The position numbers were made by a program, and so were the translations under genes. The notes below the pieces were generated by a model. The model made no database searches. It was given only the letters and a program-made list of their open reading frames with translations, and was not told the DNA's origin. Positions 38,175 through 50,650 of a stretch of DNA of 64,000 nucleotides are shown here, in pieces. Within the stretch, counting starts at the first letter, position 1. Each line of letters begins with the position of its first letter. This DNA comes from an uncultured Rhodospirillales bacterium (GTDB taxonomy: Bacteria > Pseudomonadota > Alphaproteobacteria > ATCC43930 > CGMCC-115725), in assembly GCA_903822185.1 (NCBI GenBank), contig CAIJOA010000012.1, positions 1-64,000 on the forward strand. The letters run 5' to 3'.

Positions 38175-39088
38175 TGTCTGCCGCCAAGACGCAGCCGCGT
38201 CACTTCCTCGACCTCGACCGCATCAGCGCGGCCGAGCTTCGCGGCATGATCGATCAGGCAGCAAAATGGAAGGCGACGCGCGACCGCTCGAAGCCGCTGA
38301 AAGACAAGATCATGGCGATGATCTTTGAAAAGCAATCGACGCGCACACGCTTGTCGTTCGAAGTCGCGATGAAGCAGTTGGGCGGCGACGTCATCAACAT
38401 GACGTCGGGCGACAGTCAGATCTCGCGCGGCGAAACCATCGCCGACACGGCCAAGGTTCTGTCGCGCTATGTCGATGCAGTGATGATCCGCACGACGGCG
38501 GCGGCGAAGCTGGAAGACCTGGCGGCGAACGCCACGGTGCCGGTGATCAATGGCCTGACCGATCAAAGCCATCCTTGCCAGATCATGGCCGACATCCTGA
38601 CCTTTGAAGAACATAAGGGTCCGATCGCCGGCAAAGTCATCACCTGGAGCGGTGACGGCAACAATGTCGCGACCAGTTGGATTCACGCTGCCGTGCTTTT
38701 CGGTTTCGAACTGCGGCTGGCCTGCCCCGACAAGAACCAGCCGTCGGCAACGGCGCTCGCCTGGGCCAAGCGCGAAGGCGGCAAGGTCCACGCGACGATC
38801 GACGCGCATGCCGCAGCGAAGGACGCCGACTGCATCGTCACCGACACCTGGTTCTCGATGGGTACCGACCCGAAGCTGTTCCGGCCCGATGTCTTCGCGC
38901 CGTATCGCGTCGATGAGGCTTTGATGGCCTGCGCCAAGCCCGATGCGATCTTCATGCATTGCCTGCCGGCGAAACGCGGCGAGGAAGTAACCGCCGGCGT
39001 CATCGACGGACCACAATCCGTCGTCTGGGACGAGGCCGAGAACCGGATGCATGCGCAAAAGGCGATCCTCGCCTGGTGCCTTGCGTGA
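38162..39088 (+). CDS. argF: Ornithine carbamoyltransferase
   Basis: Converts ornithine and carbamoyl phosphate to citrulline. 308 aa. Carbamoyl-phosphate loop KQSTRTRLSF, HPCQ in DQSHPCQIMAD, ornithine loop DTWFSMG, and HCLPAKRGEEV near the C-terminus. The start at 38162 lies inside argD; an ATG at 38174 overlapping the argD TGA (TGATG) is an equally plausible coupled start. Confidence 0.96.
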   Translation: MDSVMSAAKTQPRHFLDLDRISAAELRGMIDQAAKWKATRDRSKPLKDKIMAMIFEKQSTRTRLSFEVAMKQLGGDVINMTSGDSQISRGETIADTAKVLSRYVDAVMIRTTAAAKLEDLAANATVPVINGLTDQSHPCQIMADILTFEEHKGPIAGKVITWSGDGNNVATSWIHAAVLFGFELRLACPDKNQPSATALAWAKREGGKVHATIDAHAAAKDADCIVTDTWFSMGTDPKLFRPDVFAPYRVDEALMACAKPDAIFMHCLPAKRGEEVTAGVIDGPQSVVWDEAENRMHAQKAILAWCLA

Positions 39089-39090
39089 CG

Positions 39091-39999
39091 ATGGCCGTTC
39101 CGGACGATCTCGTTCAGCCGTTTCAGATCGAACCTTTTGCGTTGCGCGGCCGCCTGGTGCGGTTGGGCACGGCGATCGACACCATCCTGACACAGCACGA
39201 CTACCCCGAACCGGTCGCGATCATGCTGGGCGAAGCCATCGCCCTCGCCGGCGCGCTGGCCGGCGCGCTGAAGTATGAGGGTGTCTTTACGCTGCAGACC
39301 AAAGGCGATGGCCCGATTCGAATGATGGTCGCCGATGTGACCACTGCCGGCGCGATCCGCGGCTATGCCCAGATCGATCAAGCCAAGTTGGCCGCGATGA
39401 CCGGCGCGAGCGCGGCGGTGCCACGGCTGCTGGGCGCGGGTTATCTCGCGCTGACTGTCGATCAAGGCGAGCATACCGAACGCTATCAAGGCATCGTCGA
39501 GCTGCAAGGCGGAACGTTGGCCGAATGCGTCCATCATTATTTTCACCAGAGCGAACAGGTCGAAGCGGCACTGAAGGTTGCGGTGGCGAAGACGCCCGGT
39601 GCGGACGGACAAATGCGCTGGCGCGCTGGCGCCTTAATGATTCAGCGCCTGCCCAGCGAAACCTTCACCCTCGAACGCGAGGAAGAAGACGAAGGCTGGC
39701 GGCGCGCAACAATTCTGATGGCATCATCGACATCGGCCGAGTTGATAGACCCATCGCTTCCGGCGGATCAGCTATTGTTTCGGCTGTTCCACGAGGACGG
39801 CGTGCGGGCGCATCCGGCGCATCATCTTGCCGCACAATGCCGCTGTTCGCGCGAACGCGTCGAATCGGTACTGCACTCGCTCCCGGCCGACGATCTGGAA
39901 GAGATGAAGGTCGATGGACTTGTCACCGTCACCTGCGAATTCTGTAGTAAAGTCTATGCGTTCAGCGATGACGACCTGGCCGCATTAAAAGCCGGTTAG
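39091..39999 (+). CDS. hslO: Redox-regulated chaperone Hsp33
   Basis: 302 aa from ATG 39091, two bases after the argF stop. The C-terminal zinc switch is intact: C-x-C (QCRCS) and C-x2-C (TCEFCSKVY). The N-terminal HSP33 domain includes GEAIALAGALAGALKYEG and LQTKGDGPIRMMVADV. Activated by oxidative unfolding. Linkage to argF is typical of Alphaproteobacteria. Confidence 0.95.
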   Translation: MAVPDDLVQPFQIEPFALRGRLVRLGTAIDTILTQHDYPEPVAIMLGEAIALAGALAGALKYEGVFTLQTKGDGPIRMMVADVTTAGAIRGYAQIDQAKLAAMTGASAAVPRLLGAGYLALTVDQGEHTERYQGIVELQGGTLAECVHHYFHQSEQVEAALKVAVAKTPGADGQMRWRAGALMIQRLPSETFTLEREEEDEGWRRATILMASSTSAELIDPSLPADQLLFRLFHEDGVRAHPAHHLAAQCRCSRERVESVLHSLPADDLEEMKVDGLVTVTCEFCSKVYAFSDDDLAALKAG

Positions 40000-40064
40000 C
40001 GCAACCTGCGCCGTTACGACCGTGTTTCTTTGACGGCACCACTTTTCTAAAGCAGAGGAATTCC

Positions 40065-40646
40065 ATGCACACGCGCCGCAACCTGATCGCTGTCGCACTC
40101 TGCTCGGCCTTGCTCGCATCCTGCGGTCCGCCGCCGATGACGCCGAACTACCCCGATATCCGCTTCAATCAAACGCAGCCTTTTACGCTGAATGCGCGGC
40201 AGATCGAAATCCGCACGCTCTACATCCCGACCGACACCGACCGCGCCTATCCGGTGCCGCCGGTGCAGGCGCTGCAGAATTGGGGCCGCGATCGTTTGCG
40301 CGCCAACGGCAATGGCACCCCTGCCCGCTTTACCATCACCAAGGCCACCGCGCTGATCCGCGATCTGCCGATCCAAGACGGCTTCAAAGCGAACTTCACC
40401 GATCAGGTGTCGCAGCAATATGACATCGCGGTCGATGCGACGATCGAAATTCTCGACGATCACGGCCTTGCTGCGCGCACGGTGCATGTCACGGCCAACC
40501 GGTCGCGCACGGCGCTGCAAAGCGCGACGCCGGTGCAGCGCGAGCAGATCCGTTACGAGATGGTGCGCGATTTGATGGCCGATTTCGACCGTCAGGCGGA
40601 AACCCAGCTGCGCAACAACTTCGGGACGTACCTGCTGTCGCGCTAA
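40065..40646 (+). CDS. Predicted lipoprotein, unknown family
   Basis: 193 aa. Signal peptide with lipobox (SALLASCG, cysteine near residue 20). The mature domain (RQIEIRTLYIP, then NWGRDRLRANGNGTPARFTI, then DVTIEIL-like DATIEILDDHG) suggests a mixed alpha/beta fold with a C-terminal amphipathic helix (EMVRDLMADFDRQAETQLRNN). No confident family. GAGG precedes the start. Likely outer-membrane-anchored. Confidence 0.78.
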   Translation: MHTRRNLIAVALCSALLASCGPPPMTPNYPDIRFNQTQPFTLNARQIEIRTLYIPTDTDRAYPVPPVQALQNWGRDRLRANGNGTPARFTITKATALIRDLPIQDGFKANFTDQVSQQYDIAVDATIEILDDHGLAARTVHVTANRSRTALQSATPVQREQIRYEMVRDLMADFDRQAETQLRNNFGTYLLSR

Positions 40647-40655
40647 GGTCCGGTT

Positions 40656-41309
40656 CTAGACGAAGGAGCCTGGATCGGTCGGGCCGATATGGGCGAGGAA
40701 TTCGCGCCGGGTCGAAGGGTTGTTCCGGAACGCGCCCAGCATATGCGACGTGATCATCGATACGCCGGGCTTATGAATGCCGCGCGTCGTCATGCATTGA
40801 TGCGCCGCCTCGACCACGACAGCGACGCCGCGCGGCTTCAACACCTGCGATAGCGTGTTGGCGATCTGTGCGGTCATCTTTTCCTGAATCTGCAGCCGCT
40901 TGGCATAAACCTCGACCAGCCGCGCCAGCTTCGAGATGCCGACGACACGCTTGTTCGGCAGATAGGCGATGTGGACATGGCCGATGATCGCCACGAGATG
41001 ATGCTCGCAATGGCTTTCGAAACGGATGTCCTTCAGGACGACCATCTCGTCATAGCCGTCGGTTTCTTCGAAGGTGCGCTGTAGCTGTTCGACCGGGTCG
41101 ATCTGATAGCCGGCGAAAAATTCTTCATAAGCGCGGACGACCCGCCCCGGCGTGCCGAGCAAGCCTTCGCGCTTCGGATTGTCGCCGGCCCAGCGTAACA
41201 GGGTCCGGACCGCTTCCTCGGCCTCTTCGCGTGTCGGGCGTACCGCAGCCTTAAGCGCAGGCGGTTTCGATTTCGAAGACGCGCGCGCGCGCGAGGTTTT
41301 AGCCGCCAT
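40656..41309 (-). CDS. folE: GTP cyclohydrolase I
   Basis: First enzyme of tetrahydrofolate synthesis. 217 aa, with an Ala/Lys-rich extension of about 25 residues before the enzyme domain. Zinc and active-site motifs are present: [33 protein letters not shown], and [12 protein letters not shown] with the zinc cysteine. It follows apaG by 18 bases on the same strand. Confidence 0.96.
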   Translation of the reverse strand: MAAKTSRARASSKSKPPALKAAVRPTREEAEEAVRTLLRWAGDNPKREGLLGTPGRVVRAYEEFFAGYQIDPVEQLQRTFEETDGYDEMVVLKDIRFESHCEHHLVAIIGHVHIAYLPNKRVVGISKLARLVEVYAKRLQIQEKMTAQIANTLSQVLKPRGVAVVVEAAHQCMTTRGIHKPGVSMITSHMLGAFRNNPSTRREFLAHIGPTDPGSFV

Positions 41310-41327
41310 GACGATGACTCCGGAAAT

Positions 41328-41720
41328 TCAGTTCAGCCGGCGCGGTTGATGCGGGCTATCGAGCGAGAACGGCGGCACGACGACATCAAAACATTCGCCC
41401 GCCGGGGTTTCCATCTCGTACGTGCCGACCATGATGCCCGAGGGCGTCGCGAGGGGCGTGCCGCTGGTATATTCGAAGCTCTGGCCCGGCCCCAGCACCG
41501 GCTGTTCGCCGACGACGCCCGGCCCTTTGACTTCTTGAATGCGGCCGATGGCGTCGGTGATGCGCCAGTGGCGACGCCGCAACTGCACGGTCTCGCCGCC
41601 TTGATTCTCGATCCGGACATGGTAGGCCCAGACATACCGGTTTTCCGTCGGCGAGGACTGGTCCTCGAGATAGGTGGGCTTCACGACAACCCTGATGGCG
41701 CGGGTAGTTTCCGAATACAC
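41328..41720 (-). CDS. apaG: ApaG protein
   Basis: 130 aa from a GTG at 41720. This start has GGAGG nine bases upstream and gives the standard family length; a longer frame adds 18 residues unlike the family. The ApaG fold is evident in VKPTYLEDQSSPTENRYVWA, HWRITDAIGRIQEVKGPGVV, and GTYEMETPAGECFDV. ApaG is an immunoglobulin-like protein linked to Co/Mg homeostasis, with uncertain biochemistry. Upstream of folE. Confidence 0.93.
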   Translation of the reverse strand: MYSETTRAIRVVVKPTYLEDQSSPTENRYVWAYHVRIENQGGETVQLRRRHWRITDAIGRIQEVKGPGVVGEQPVLGPGQSFEYTSGTPLATPSGIMVGTYEMETPAGECFDVVVPPFSLDSPHQPRRLN

Positions 41721-41806
41721 GAGCTCGACCCTCCAAGACCTGCTGCATTTTGGTCCTGAATGGAGACAGGTCAAGCCATCATGGCGTTTTAGAAGAGTCG
41801 GCGGCT

Positions 41807-43513
41807 TTAAAGATCGGCGTTGAGACTGAAATAAAAGCTGTTGCCCTTGCGGGCGTTGCCGGGCACGACGTCCTGAGCCACCGGAACCGCCACCATGACT
41901 TCGCCGGAAAGATGCGTCCCGAGGCGCAGACGAACGCCGCCGCCGGTCGCGGCGAGGCTTTGCCGGCCCGATGCGTTGACCGAATGAAAATAGGTTTCGC
42001 CGGCATCGAAGAAGGCGAAGAGCTGATACCAGGGCACGATCTCGTTGCTGAGGCTCTGGCTGAATTGCAGCTCGGACGCACCCGCCGCACCGTCATCGCC
42101 GGTGATCGCCGAGGGATCGAAGCCGCGGCCGAAGCGGTCGCCGCCGATGCCCATCTGTTCGGTCAGCAGCAAGGGCGTCGCCGAGCGCTGCATCTGCGCC
42201 GAAAGCTGTACCGCCCACAGCGATCCGATCGCCTGGCGCCGGACTCCATTGAGAACGACCTTGGTGAAATCCGCCCGGCCGCCGGCGCGCGAGACGTTGG
42301 GATCGTTGGCGCCACTGGCGCCGAGCGTATCGAGGCCGTGACTGACCTGCACCGAGAGAAGATTGCTGCCGCCGAAATCGTCGTTCAGCTGTTCGGTGAG
42401 CCCGAGCCGCAAGACACGCAGCTGATCGTGATAAGCGAAGACCGACGGTTGAAGCTGCTGCACGCTTTCGACATCGAACTGGCCGGCGAGCGTCAATGTC
42501 TGTTGCCGCGAGCGCGCCAGCGGATGCGACAGGATCGCGTGCGCGAAAAAGCTTTCCGTCTTCACGTCGGCCATGGCCGGCGAGCCGGCGGAGCGCACCT
42601 TCGCGAAAGAGGCATCGAGGATCAATCGCGTGCCTTCGGTGCGCAACGGGATATCGTGCGCCAGTTGAACGTAATTCAATTCGCGCGGATTGGCGGGGGT
42701 CAAAGCAACCGTGCTGCGGGTACGCGTGCCTTCGCCCAAGACACCGTCGAGCGCGACGGTGCCGTATTGCTGCAACGGGCCGACCTGGCTCGAGCCGTGA
42801 TTATCGAGATGCAGCGAGGCTTCGACCCGGCGCTGCGTCACCTCCACCACCAACCCGTAGGCTCCGGCGGCATCGTCGCGCGCCGCGAGTTTCGGGGCGA
42901 CGGTGATGCCCGGCAGATCCTGCATCAGCATCAGATGCCGTTCGAGCGTCGAGAGGCGGGCCGGCCGTTCGTCCGTGATCGGCGCAGCCATCGCCTTCAA
43001 CAGCGTTTGGTCTTTGGCATCGATGCCTTCGAACGACACGGTATCGATGAAGCCTTCGACGACCTTCACATGCAGCACGCCAAGCTGCAGGTCCTGCGGC
43101 ATCGCCTCGGCGCGTGAGAGGAAATAACCGTCGTCACGATATTTATTGGTGATCTTGTCGAGAAGCTGCTGCACCCCGGCGAGGTCGGTCGTGCGGGCGA
43201 GAAACGGCTGATAAATCGCCGCGAGCTCGTCGGCCGAATAGGCCGTCGCGCCTTCGATATCGACGGCGGCGAGATTGAACGTGCCGCCGGGACCGGAGAG
43301 CGGCGCCGGCTCAGGGACGGCAGGCACGACCGGCGAGGCTTTCGGCTTCTCGGGATTTGTCTCGGGTTCGAAGCGCTGCTCGATACGGCCGGCCTCGGCG
43401 GGGCGGCCGGCGGGCGCTTGCGCATAAGCCGGCGCGGTCGCCAGCAACGTCAGCGCAAAGAGCGGCACCTGCCGCAGCAACGTCCCAATCTTCCAACCAT
43501 ACCGCTTCGACAT
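41807..43513 (-). CDS. TpsB two-partner secretion transporter (ShlB/FhaC/HecB family)
   Basis: 568-aa outer-membrane protein. Signal peptide (residues 1-32, ending ATAPAYAQA), a proline-rich linker, POTRA domains (NLAAVDIEGATAYSADELAAIY at about 80-100, then LHVKVVEGFIDTVSFEG), then a beta-barrel ending in FYFSLNADL with a terminal aromatic-type strand. Secretes a TpsA exoprotein, but none is encoded here. It is divergent from the FecR/CHASE2 genes across an AT-rich gap. Confidence 0.93.
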   Translation of the reverse strand: MSKRYGWKIGTLLRQVPLFALTLLATAPAYAQAPAGRPAEAGRIEQRFEPETNPEKPKASPVVPAVPEPAPLSGPGGTFNLAAVDIEGATAYSADELAAIYQPFLARTTDLAGVQQLLDKITNKYRDDGYFLSRAEAMPQDLQLGVLHVKVVEGFIDTVSFEGIDAKDQTLLKAMAAPITDERPARLSTLERHLMLMQDLPGITVAPKLAARDDAAGAYGLVVEVTQRRVEASLHLDNHGSSQVGPLQQYGTVALDGVLGEGTRTRSTVALTPANPRELNYVQLAHDIPLRTEGTRLILDASFAKVRSAGSPAMADVKTESFFAHAILSHPLARSRQQTLTLAGQFDVESVQQLQPSVFAYHDQLRVLRLGLTEQLNDDFGGSNLLSVQVSHGLDTLGASGANDPNVSRAGGRADFTKVVLNGVRRQAIGSLWAVQLSAQMQRSATPLLLTEQMGIGGDRFGRGFDPSAITGDDGAAGASELQFSQSLSNEIVPWYQLFAFFDAGETYFHSVNASGRQSLAATGGGVRLRLGTHLSGEVMVAVPVAQDVVPGNARKGNSFYFSLNADL

Positions 43514-43796
43514 TCTTGTCCGTTTCGCATCGAGAGACGAAACCGGCAGGGCCGGCGATTTCTGCTGGCACGGACATTAGAACTTGGAAAATAAAAATTT
43601 ACCTAACCGAATAAAACGGGGTCTAAATGTCCCGAATTCCGAGAAATTCTTGCAACAGCGCACCGTTTTACAGAATAGAAAACCAATAAAATTTGAAATA
43701 AATACTTATTACCAAATCATTTTAAATCCTTATCTTCTTATTTACTTCGCATCCCTAGATTGCGGCGATCAACCAGCAGCCGCCGAGGTCGATGCC
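43514..43796. other. AT-rich divergent intergenic region
   Basis: 283 bases between tpsB and fecR. From about 43590 to 43750 the composition drops sharply in GC compared with neighbours, with repeated A/T tracts (AAATTTGAAATAAATACTTA near 43691). Both divergent promoters should lie here. The fecR frame can be read back through it from an ATG at 43584, but that stretch is not protein-like. No clear paired hexamers were assigned. Confidence 0.6.
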
Positions 43797-44941
43797 ATGA
43801 TGTCACGCACCTTCAGCAGTCTTCGTGTGGCGTCGCTGTTATTGCTTGCGGCAGCGATTGGACCCGCGGCATCCGCCGGCGAGCAGGGCTGGAAGCTGAT
43901 CGAAAGCGAAGGGCCGGTCGAAGTCTCGGTGTCGGGCGGCGGCTTCACCCCGATCGCCCTCAGCAACAAGGTCGAGCCCGGCAGCATCCTGCGCACCGGG
44001 CCCGGCGGCCGCGCCGTTATCGAGAATAACGGCGACAAGATCACCGTCGCGCCGAACAGCGAGATCGACCTGCCGCAGCAAACCGGCGCGATGACCGAGA
44101 TGAAGCAGCCCGCCGGCACGGCGCTCTATGACATGGTTCCGCGCGGCGTCGATCGCTTCAAGGTCGAGACGCCGTTTCTCGCCGCCGTCATCAAGGGCAC
44201 GGTTTTCACCGTCAACGTCACCAAGGAAGGCGGCGCGGTTCAGGTGTTGCGCGGCATCGTGCAAGTCGCCAACGGCAACGGCCAGTTCGCCTCGCTGGTC
44301 TATCCCGGCCAGACCGCCACCGTTCCGGCGCAGCGCAACGGCGAAGTCCGAATCATGGGCCGCCCGCCTGCCGGCACGCCGCCGGCCGCACAGCCGAAAC
44401 GAACCGAAGCGACCCCGCCCGCGCCCGCCGCCACCCAAGCGGCCAGCGCGACCGATCCCGCGCATCCGCAGATCACCCAGGCGATCGGTCCTCATGTCGC
44501 GAGCATCGACAAGCTCACCAACGGTCTCATCACCAGCATCGCGACGTCCCCGCAGACAGGCAAAGATTCGGCGAACCCGCGCGCCAACCAAGTCGCGTCC
44601 CTTCCCGACGATGCGCCCGCCGGCGGCCTTCTCTCGACCGTCACGACCGTCGCTGACGGCGTCCTCGGCAGCGGCAGCGACAGCACGTCGAATGGACCCG
44701 GCGCCAAAGTCGCTACGGGCGGAAGTCCTCCCGCGACACCTCCCGTTACTGGCATTGCACCTGTTCCGGCTGTTGCGCCCATCGGGGGTCCCGTGGTGGT
44801 ACCTGTCGTGACGCCTATCGTGAGTCCGATTGCCCCGCTTATCACCGCTCCAGGGATCCTTGCGAAGGCTACGGGCGTTCCTGCGAACGTCCTCGCTCAT
44901 ATGCTCAACGGCAATAACGGCAACGGCAACAAAAACAAGTA

Positions 44942-44942
<1 letters not shown>
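43797..44942 (+). CDS. FecR domain-containing exported protein
   Basis: 381 aa from ATG 43797. A signal peptide (cleaved near AASAGE) is followed by a FecR domain: a beta-rich core with EGPVEVSVSGGGFTPIALSN, LRTGPGGRAVIENNGDKITV, ETPFLAAVIKGTVFTVNV, and QVLRGIVQVAN. The second half is low-complexity (Pro/Ala/Val repeats) and ends in an Asn/Gly/Lys-rich tail. This is the periplasmic or surface type, not a FecI anti-sigma factor. Its TAA overlaps the ATG of the CHASE2 kinase (TAATG). Confidence 0.88.
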
Positions 44943-47236
<2,294 letters not shown>

Positions 47237-47237
47237 G

Positions 47238-48482
47238 TCAGCGCGTGGCCAAAGTCGCCGGCCTTTCCGGCACGCGCAACGTCCAGCAGATACAACCGAC
47301 GATGAAGACGAGCGCCGCGCCGATCGAGGTGAGGACGATCATCGGCATCGGCGTGCCGTCGGCGAAGAGACCATAAAGTTCGATCGAGACCGCACTGATG
47401 AACATCTGCATGAAGACGCCGAGACCTGCCGCCGTGCCGGCGAGCGACGGCATCACCCGCATCGCGCCAGCCTGTGCGTTCGGCAAGGCGAGACCTTGCG
47501 CGAAGCTGAGCATGCCGCCCGGCACGAAGATCAAATAAGGATTGAGATAGCCATTGAGGATCAGCGTTGTCTGCGTCGAGACGATGGCAACGGTGAGAAC
47601 CGAGCCGGCCATGATCATGGTTTCGATCGGCACGCGGCCGCTGAGCCGCCCCGAGATCAGATTGCCGCTGCAATAGCCAAGCGGAAAGAAACAGAAGAAA
47701 AGCCCGTATTCCGTCGCCGACCGTCCCAACACGTCATTCATCAGGAACGGCGAGGCCGCTGCGATGGCGAAGAATACCAGCGACATGCAGCCCGAATGGA
47801 CGATGTAAGCGACGAAGCGCGGCTGCGTGCAGAGCGTTGCATAAGCCGAGAGGAAACGGACCGGTCGCTGCGCGATGTCGGCGCGGCTGCGCGTTTCCCC
47901 TAAAACGAAATAAGCCGCCGCCGTGATGGTAACACCGACGATGACGGCAAACCAGAACACGCTGCGCCAACCGAACGCATCCATCAAGATGCCGCCCAGC
48001 GGCGGTGCGATCATTGGGCCGATGGTATAGGCCATGGTCAGATAAGCGATAGCTTTGATCAGCGTTTCCGGGCCATAGGCGTCGCGGGCGATGGCCCGCG
48101 TCAGGGTCGTACCGCAGCCCGCGCCGATCGCCTGGACCATGCGGCCGATGATCAGCATCGCCACCGAATCCGTGATCGCCGCGATGCCGCTGCCGACGAC
48201 AAACAGCGACAGCCCGGCCAGCAGCACCGGCCGGCGGCCATACCGATCCGACAGACTGCCATAGACGAGTGTTACCACCGCCATGGTGATGAGGGTGATG
48301 CTGAAGGTCAGTTCGACCAGCGCGTCGGAAATACCGAACGAGGATTTGACGGCGGGCATGACCGGCAGGAACAGATGGATCGCCAGCGGCCCGATCAGCG
48401 TGACCGCGCCCAGCGACACCGCAAAGCCGATGCCGGGACCGTTACCGGGATTTTGGGCCATTTCCTCACTCTTTTTGGCCAT
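47238..48482 (-). CDS. Bcr/CflA family multidrug MFS transporter
   Basis: 414 aa with 12 predicted helices. MFS motif A in loop 2-3 is YGSLSDRYGRRPVLL, and the N-terminus LAIHLFLPVMPAVKSSFGIS matches Bcr/CflA exporters (14-like drug:H+ antiporters, DHA1). Its stop lies one base from the convergent kinase stop. A start at the eighth codon (MAQNPGN) is possible. Confidence 0.92.
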   Translation of the reverse strand: MAKKSEEMAQNPGNGPGIGFAVSLGAVTLIGPLAIHLFLPVMPAVKSSFGISDALVELTFSITLITMAVVTLVYGSLSDRYGRRPVLLAGLSLFVVGSGIAAITDSVAMLIIGRMVQAIGAGCGTTLTRAIARDAYGPETLIKAIAYLTMAYTIGPMIAPPLGGILMDAFGWRSVFWFAVIVGVTITAAAYFVLGETRSRADIAQRPVRFLSAYATLCTQPRFVAYIVHSGCMSLVFFAIAAASPFLMNDVLGRSATEYGLFFCFFPLGYCSGNLISGRLSGRVPIETMIMAGSVLTVAIVSTQTTLILNGYLNPYLIFVPGGMLSFAQGLALPNAQAGAMRVMPSLAGTAAGLGVFMQMFISAVSIELYGLFADGTPMPMIVLTSIGAALVFIVGCICWTLRVPERPATLATR

Positions 48483-48604
48483 TCCGGCCGTTCTGTCGGA
48501 ATATGATAGCGTCCAGCTAACCGTCGGCCATGCAAAATCGAGGGATGCCAGCCATCCCCGGAACGGCTATCTAGCGGCGGCATAATGCTTGACGATGGTT
48601 CTAA

Positions 48605-50107
48605 TTGTCTGACGTAAAGCCGATCGAGTCCCTGCCTGGTGTCGCGCCGGCCGCCGCTACGGTGCGGGTGGAAAACCGCACGCTGATTTTCATCGCGGCG
48701 CTGGCCTCGGTCTTTATCACCGCCATCGAAAGCACCATCGTCGCCACCGCCATGCCTACCATCGTCGCGTCGCTGGGCGGGTTCGAGCTACTGAGTTGGG
48801 TCTTCACCGGCTATCTGCTGACCCAGGCCGTCACCATTCCGATCTATGGCCGCCTGTCCGATCTTTACGGCCGCAAACCGATCCTGCTGATCGGCACGGC
48901 CTTATTCCTGATCGGCTCGCTGCTCTGCGGGCTCGCTTGGAGCATGATGTCGCTGGTGATCTTCCGGCTGATACAAGGTCTCGGCGCGGGCGCGCTCACC
49001 TCGGTCGGGCGGACGCTGATCGGTGATGTCTATCAAGGCGCCGACCGCGCGCGGATGCAGGGTTATGTATCCAGCGTGTTCGTATCCGCGGCCATCCTGG
49101 GGCCGGTCGTTGGTGCTTTCCTGGTAGCGCATACGATCTGGCCGATGGTGTTTTGGGTCAATCTGCCGCTCGGCATCGGCGCGGGTGCGATCCTGATCTG
49201 GGCGCTGCATGAAACGATCGAGCGCAAACGCCATCGCATCGATTATGCCGGCGCTGCCCTTCTCTGCGTCAGCACGGGCCTTCTCATGATGGCCTTGGCG
49301 CAGGCCGACGCCTTGGGGCCGGTGCGCGCGATCGGCCTCGGTATCGTCGCGCTGATCCTGTTGGTCGGTTTCGTTTTCTACGAGCGTTTCGTGCCGGAGC
49401 CGATTTGGCCAATGACGCTGTGGCGCGATCGCGTCATCACCAGCGGCAATATCGTCTCGATCGGCCTCGGCATGACCATGATGGGCATCGCTGCCTATCT
49501 GCCGATCTATGTCCAGGGCGTGATGAATGACAGCGCCTTTGCCGCCGGCATGACGCTGATGGGCATGTCGGTCGCCGGTCCTTTGGGCGCCTTCACCGCC
49601 GGGCGGATCATGCTGCGCCATTCCTTCCGCACCGCCGCCGGCATCGGCGGGGTTATCTACATCGCCGGCTGCGTCATGATGACAATGCTCGACCCGCAAA
49701 GCGGCCCGGCCTGGGCGGTCTTCAGCGGCCTGTTCATCGGCTTCGGCATGGGCATGAACAACAACACCTATATGGTCGCGATCCAGTCCGGCAGCGGCTG
49801 GAGCCAGCGCGGCATCGCCACCTCGACCATCATGTTCAGCCGTATCCTGGGCCAAGCCATCGGCGCCGCGATGTTCGGCGGCATCCTCAACGCGCAGTTA
49901 TCGCATTACCTCAGCGGCGGCGGCGACTTGGCCTCGCGGCTCATGACGCCGGAGTTGCGCCAGTCCCTGCCGCCCGAAACGCTGCAGACGCTGCTCGTCG
50001 GGTTCGACCACGCCCTTCATCTCATTTTCGTGATCCTGGTCGGACTGGCGATCGCCGTATTATTGGTCGGATTGATGCTGCCCAAAGGGCGCGGAATCGA
50101 CGAGTGA
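48605..50107 (+). CDS. DHA2 family MFS exporter (14-helix)
   Basis: 500 aa, about 14 helices. ALASVFITAIESTIVATAMPT is the EmrB/QacA-type helix 1, YGRLSDLYGRKPILLIGTAL is motif A, and GLGAGALTSVGRTLIGDVYQ is motif C-like. The only start in frame before helix 1 is TTG at 48605 (or internal GTGs); no clear SD sequence. Divergent from the Bcr/CflA gene across 122 bases. Confidence 0.9.
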   Translation: MSDVKPIESLPGVAPAAATVRVENRTLIFIAALASVFITAIESTIVATAMPTIVASLGGFELLSWVFTGYLLTQAVTIPIYGRLSDLYGRKPILLIGTALFLIGSLLCGLAWSMMSLVIFRLIQGLGAGALTSVGRTLIGDVYQGADRARMQGYVSSVFVSAAILGPVVGAFLVAHTIWPMVFWVNLPLGIGAGAILIWALHETIERKRHRIDYAGAALLCVSTGLLMMALAQADALGPVRAIGLGIVALILLVGFVFYERFVPEPIWPMTLWRDRVITSGNIVSIGLGMTMMGIAAYLPIYVQGVMNDSAFAAGMTLMGMSVAGPLGAFTAGRIMLRHSFRTAAGIGGVIYIAGCVMMTMLDPQSGPAWAVFSGLFIGFGMGMNNNTYMVAIQSGSGWSQRGIATSTIMFSRILGQAIGAAMFGGILNAQLSHYLSGGGDLASRLMTPELRQSLPPETLQTLLVGFDHALHLIFVILVGLAIAVLLVGLMLPKGRGIDE

Positions 50108-50186
50108 GGAATTCGGGCCGGACGTGACCCCCAGGACGGGCCGCGCTATGCTCTAGTGTATCGGTCTATCCAAGCGGAGGTTTGCC

Positions 50187-50648
50187 ATGGCGCCCATCAG
50201 CTTCACCATCAACGGTAAGGCGGTCGATGTTACCGCGGCGCCGGAAACGCCCTTGTTGTGGGTGGTTCGCGAGCATCTGCAACTCACCGGCACGAAGTAC
50301 GGCTGCGGCGCGGGCATGTGCGGCGCCTGCACGGTTCACGTCGAAGGACGCGCCGTCCGTTCCTGCCAGACGCCGGTTTCGACCGTCGCGAACAAGCAGG
50401 TCAAAACCATCGAAGGCCTTTCCGAAAAGGGCGATCATCCGCTGCAAAAGGCCTGGGTGGATCTGCAGGTGCCGCAATGCGGTTACTGTCAGTCCGGCCA
50501 GTTGATGCAGGCCGCCGCGCTTCTCGCCAGCAACAAGAACCCGAGCCGCGACGAGATCGTGCGCCACATGGACGGCAATATCTGTCGCTGCGGCACCTAT
50601 CCCCGCATCGTTCGCGCGATCGAACAAGCCGCGAAGCAGGGGATCTGA
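50187..50648 (+). CDS. iorA: 2Fe-2S subunit of molybdenum hydroxylase (IorA-like)
   Basis: 153 aa with two 2Fe-2S clusters: the plant-type one ([18 protein letters not shown]) and the C-terminal all-alpha one ([15 protein letters not shown] then [13 protein letters not shown]). This is the small subunit of xanthine-oxidase-family enzymes of the isoquinoline 1-oxidoreductase type, which lack an FAD subunit. Two bases separate it from iorB. Confidence 0.93.
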   Translation: MAPISFTINGKAVDVTAAPETPLLWVVREHLQLTGTKYGCGAGMCGACTVHVEGRAVRSCQTPVSTVANKQVKTIEGLSEKGDHPLQKAWVDLQVPQCGYCQSGQLMQAAALLASNKNPSRDEIVRHMDGNICRCGTYPRIVRAIEQAAKQGI

Positions 50649-50650
50649 TC

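Noticed and set aside
41750..43117. 455-codon plus-strand frame opposite tpsB
   Set aside because: Antisense shadow; tpsB has signal peptide, POTRA and barrel features.
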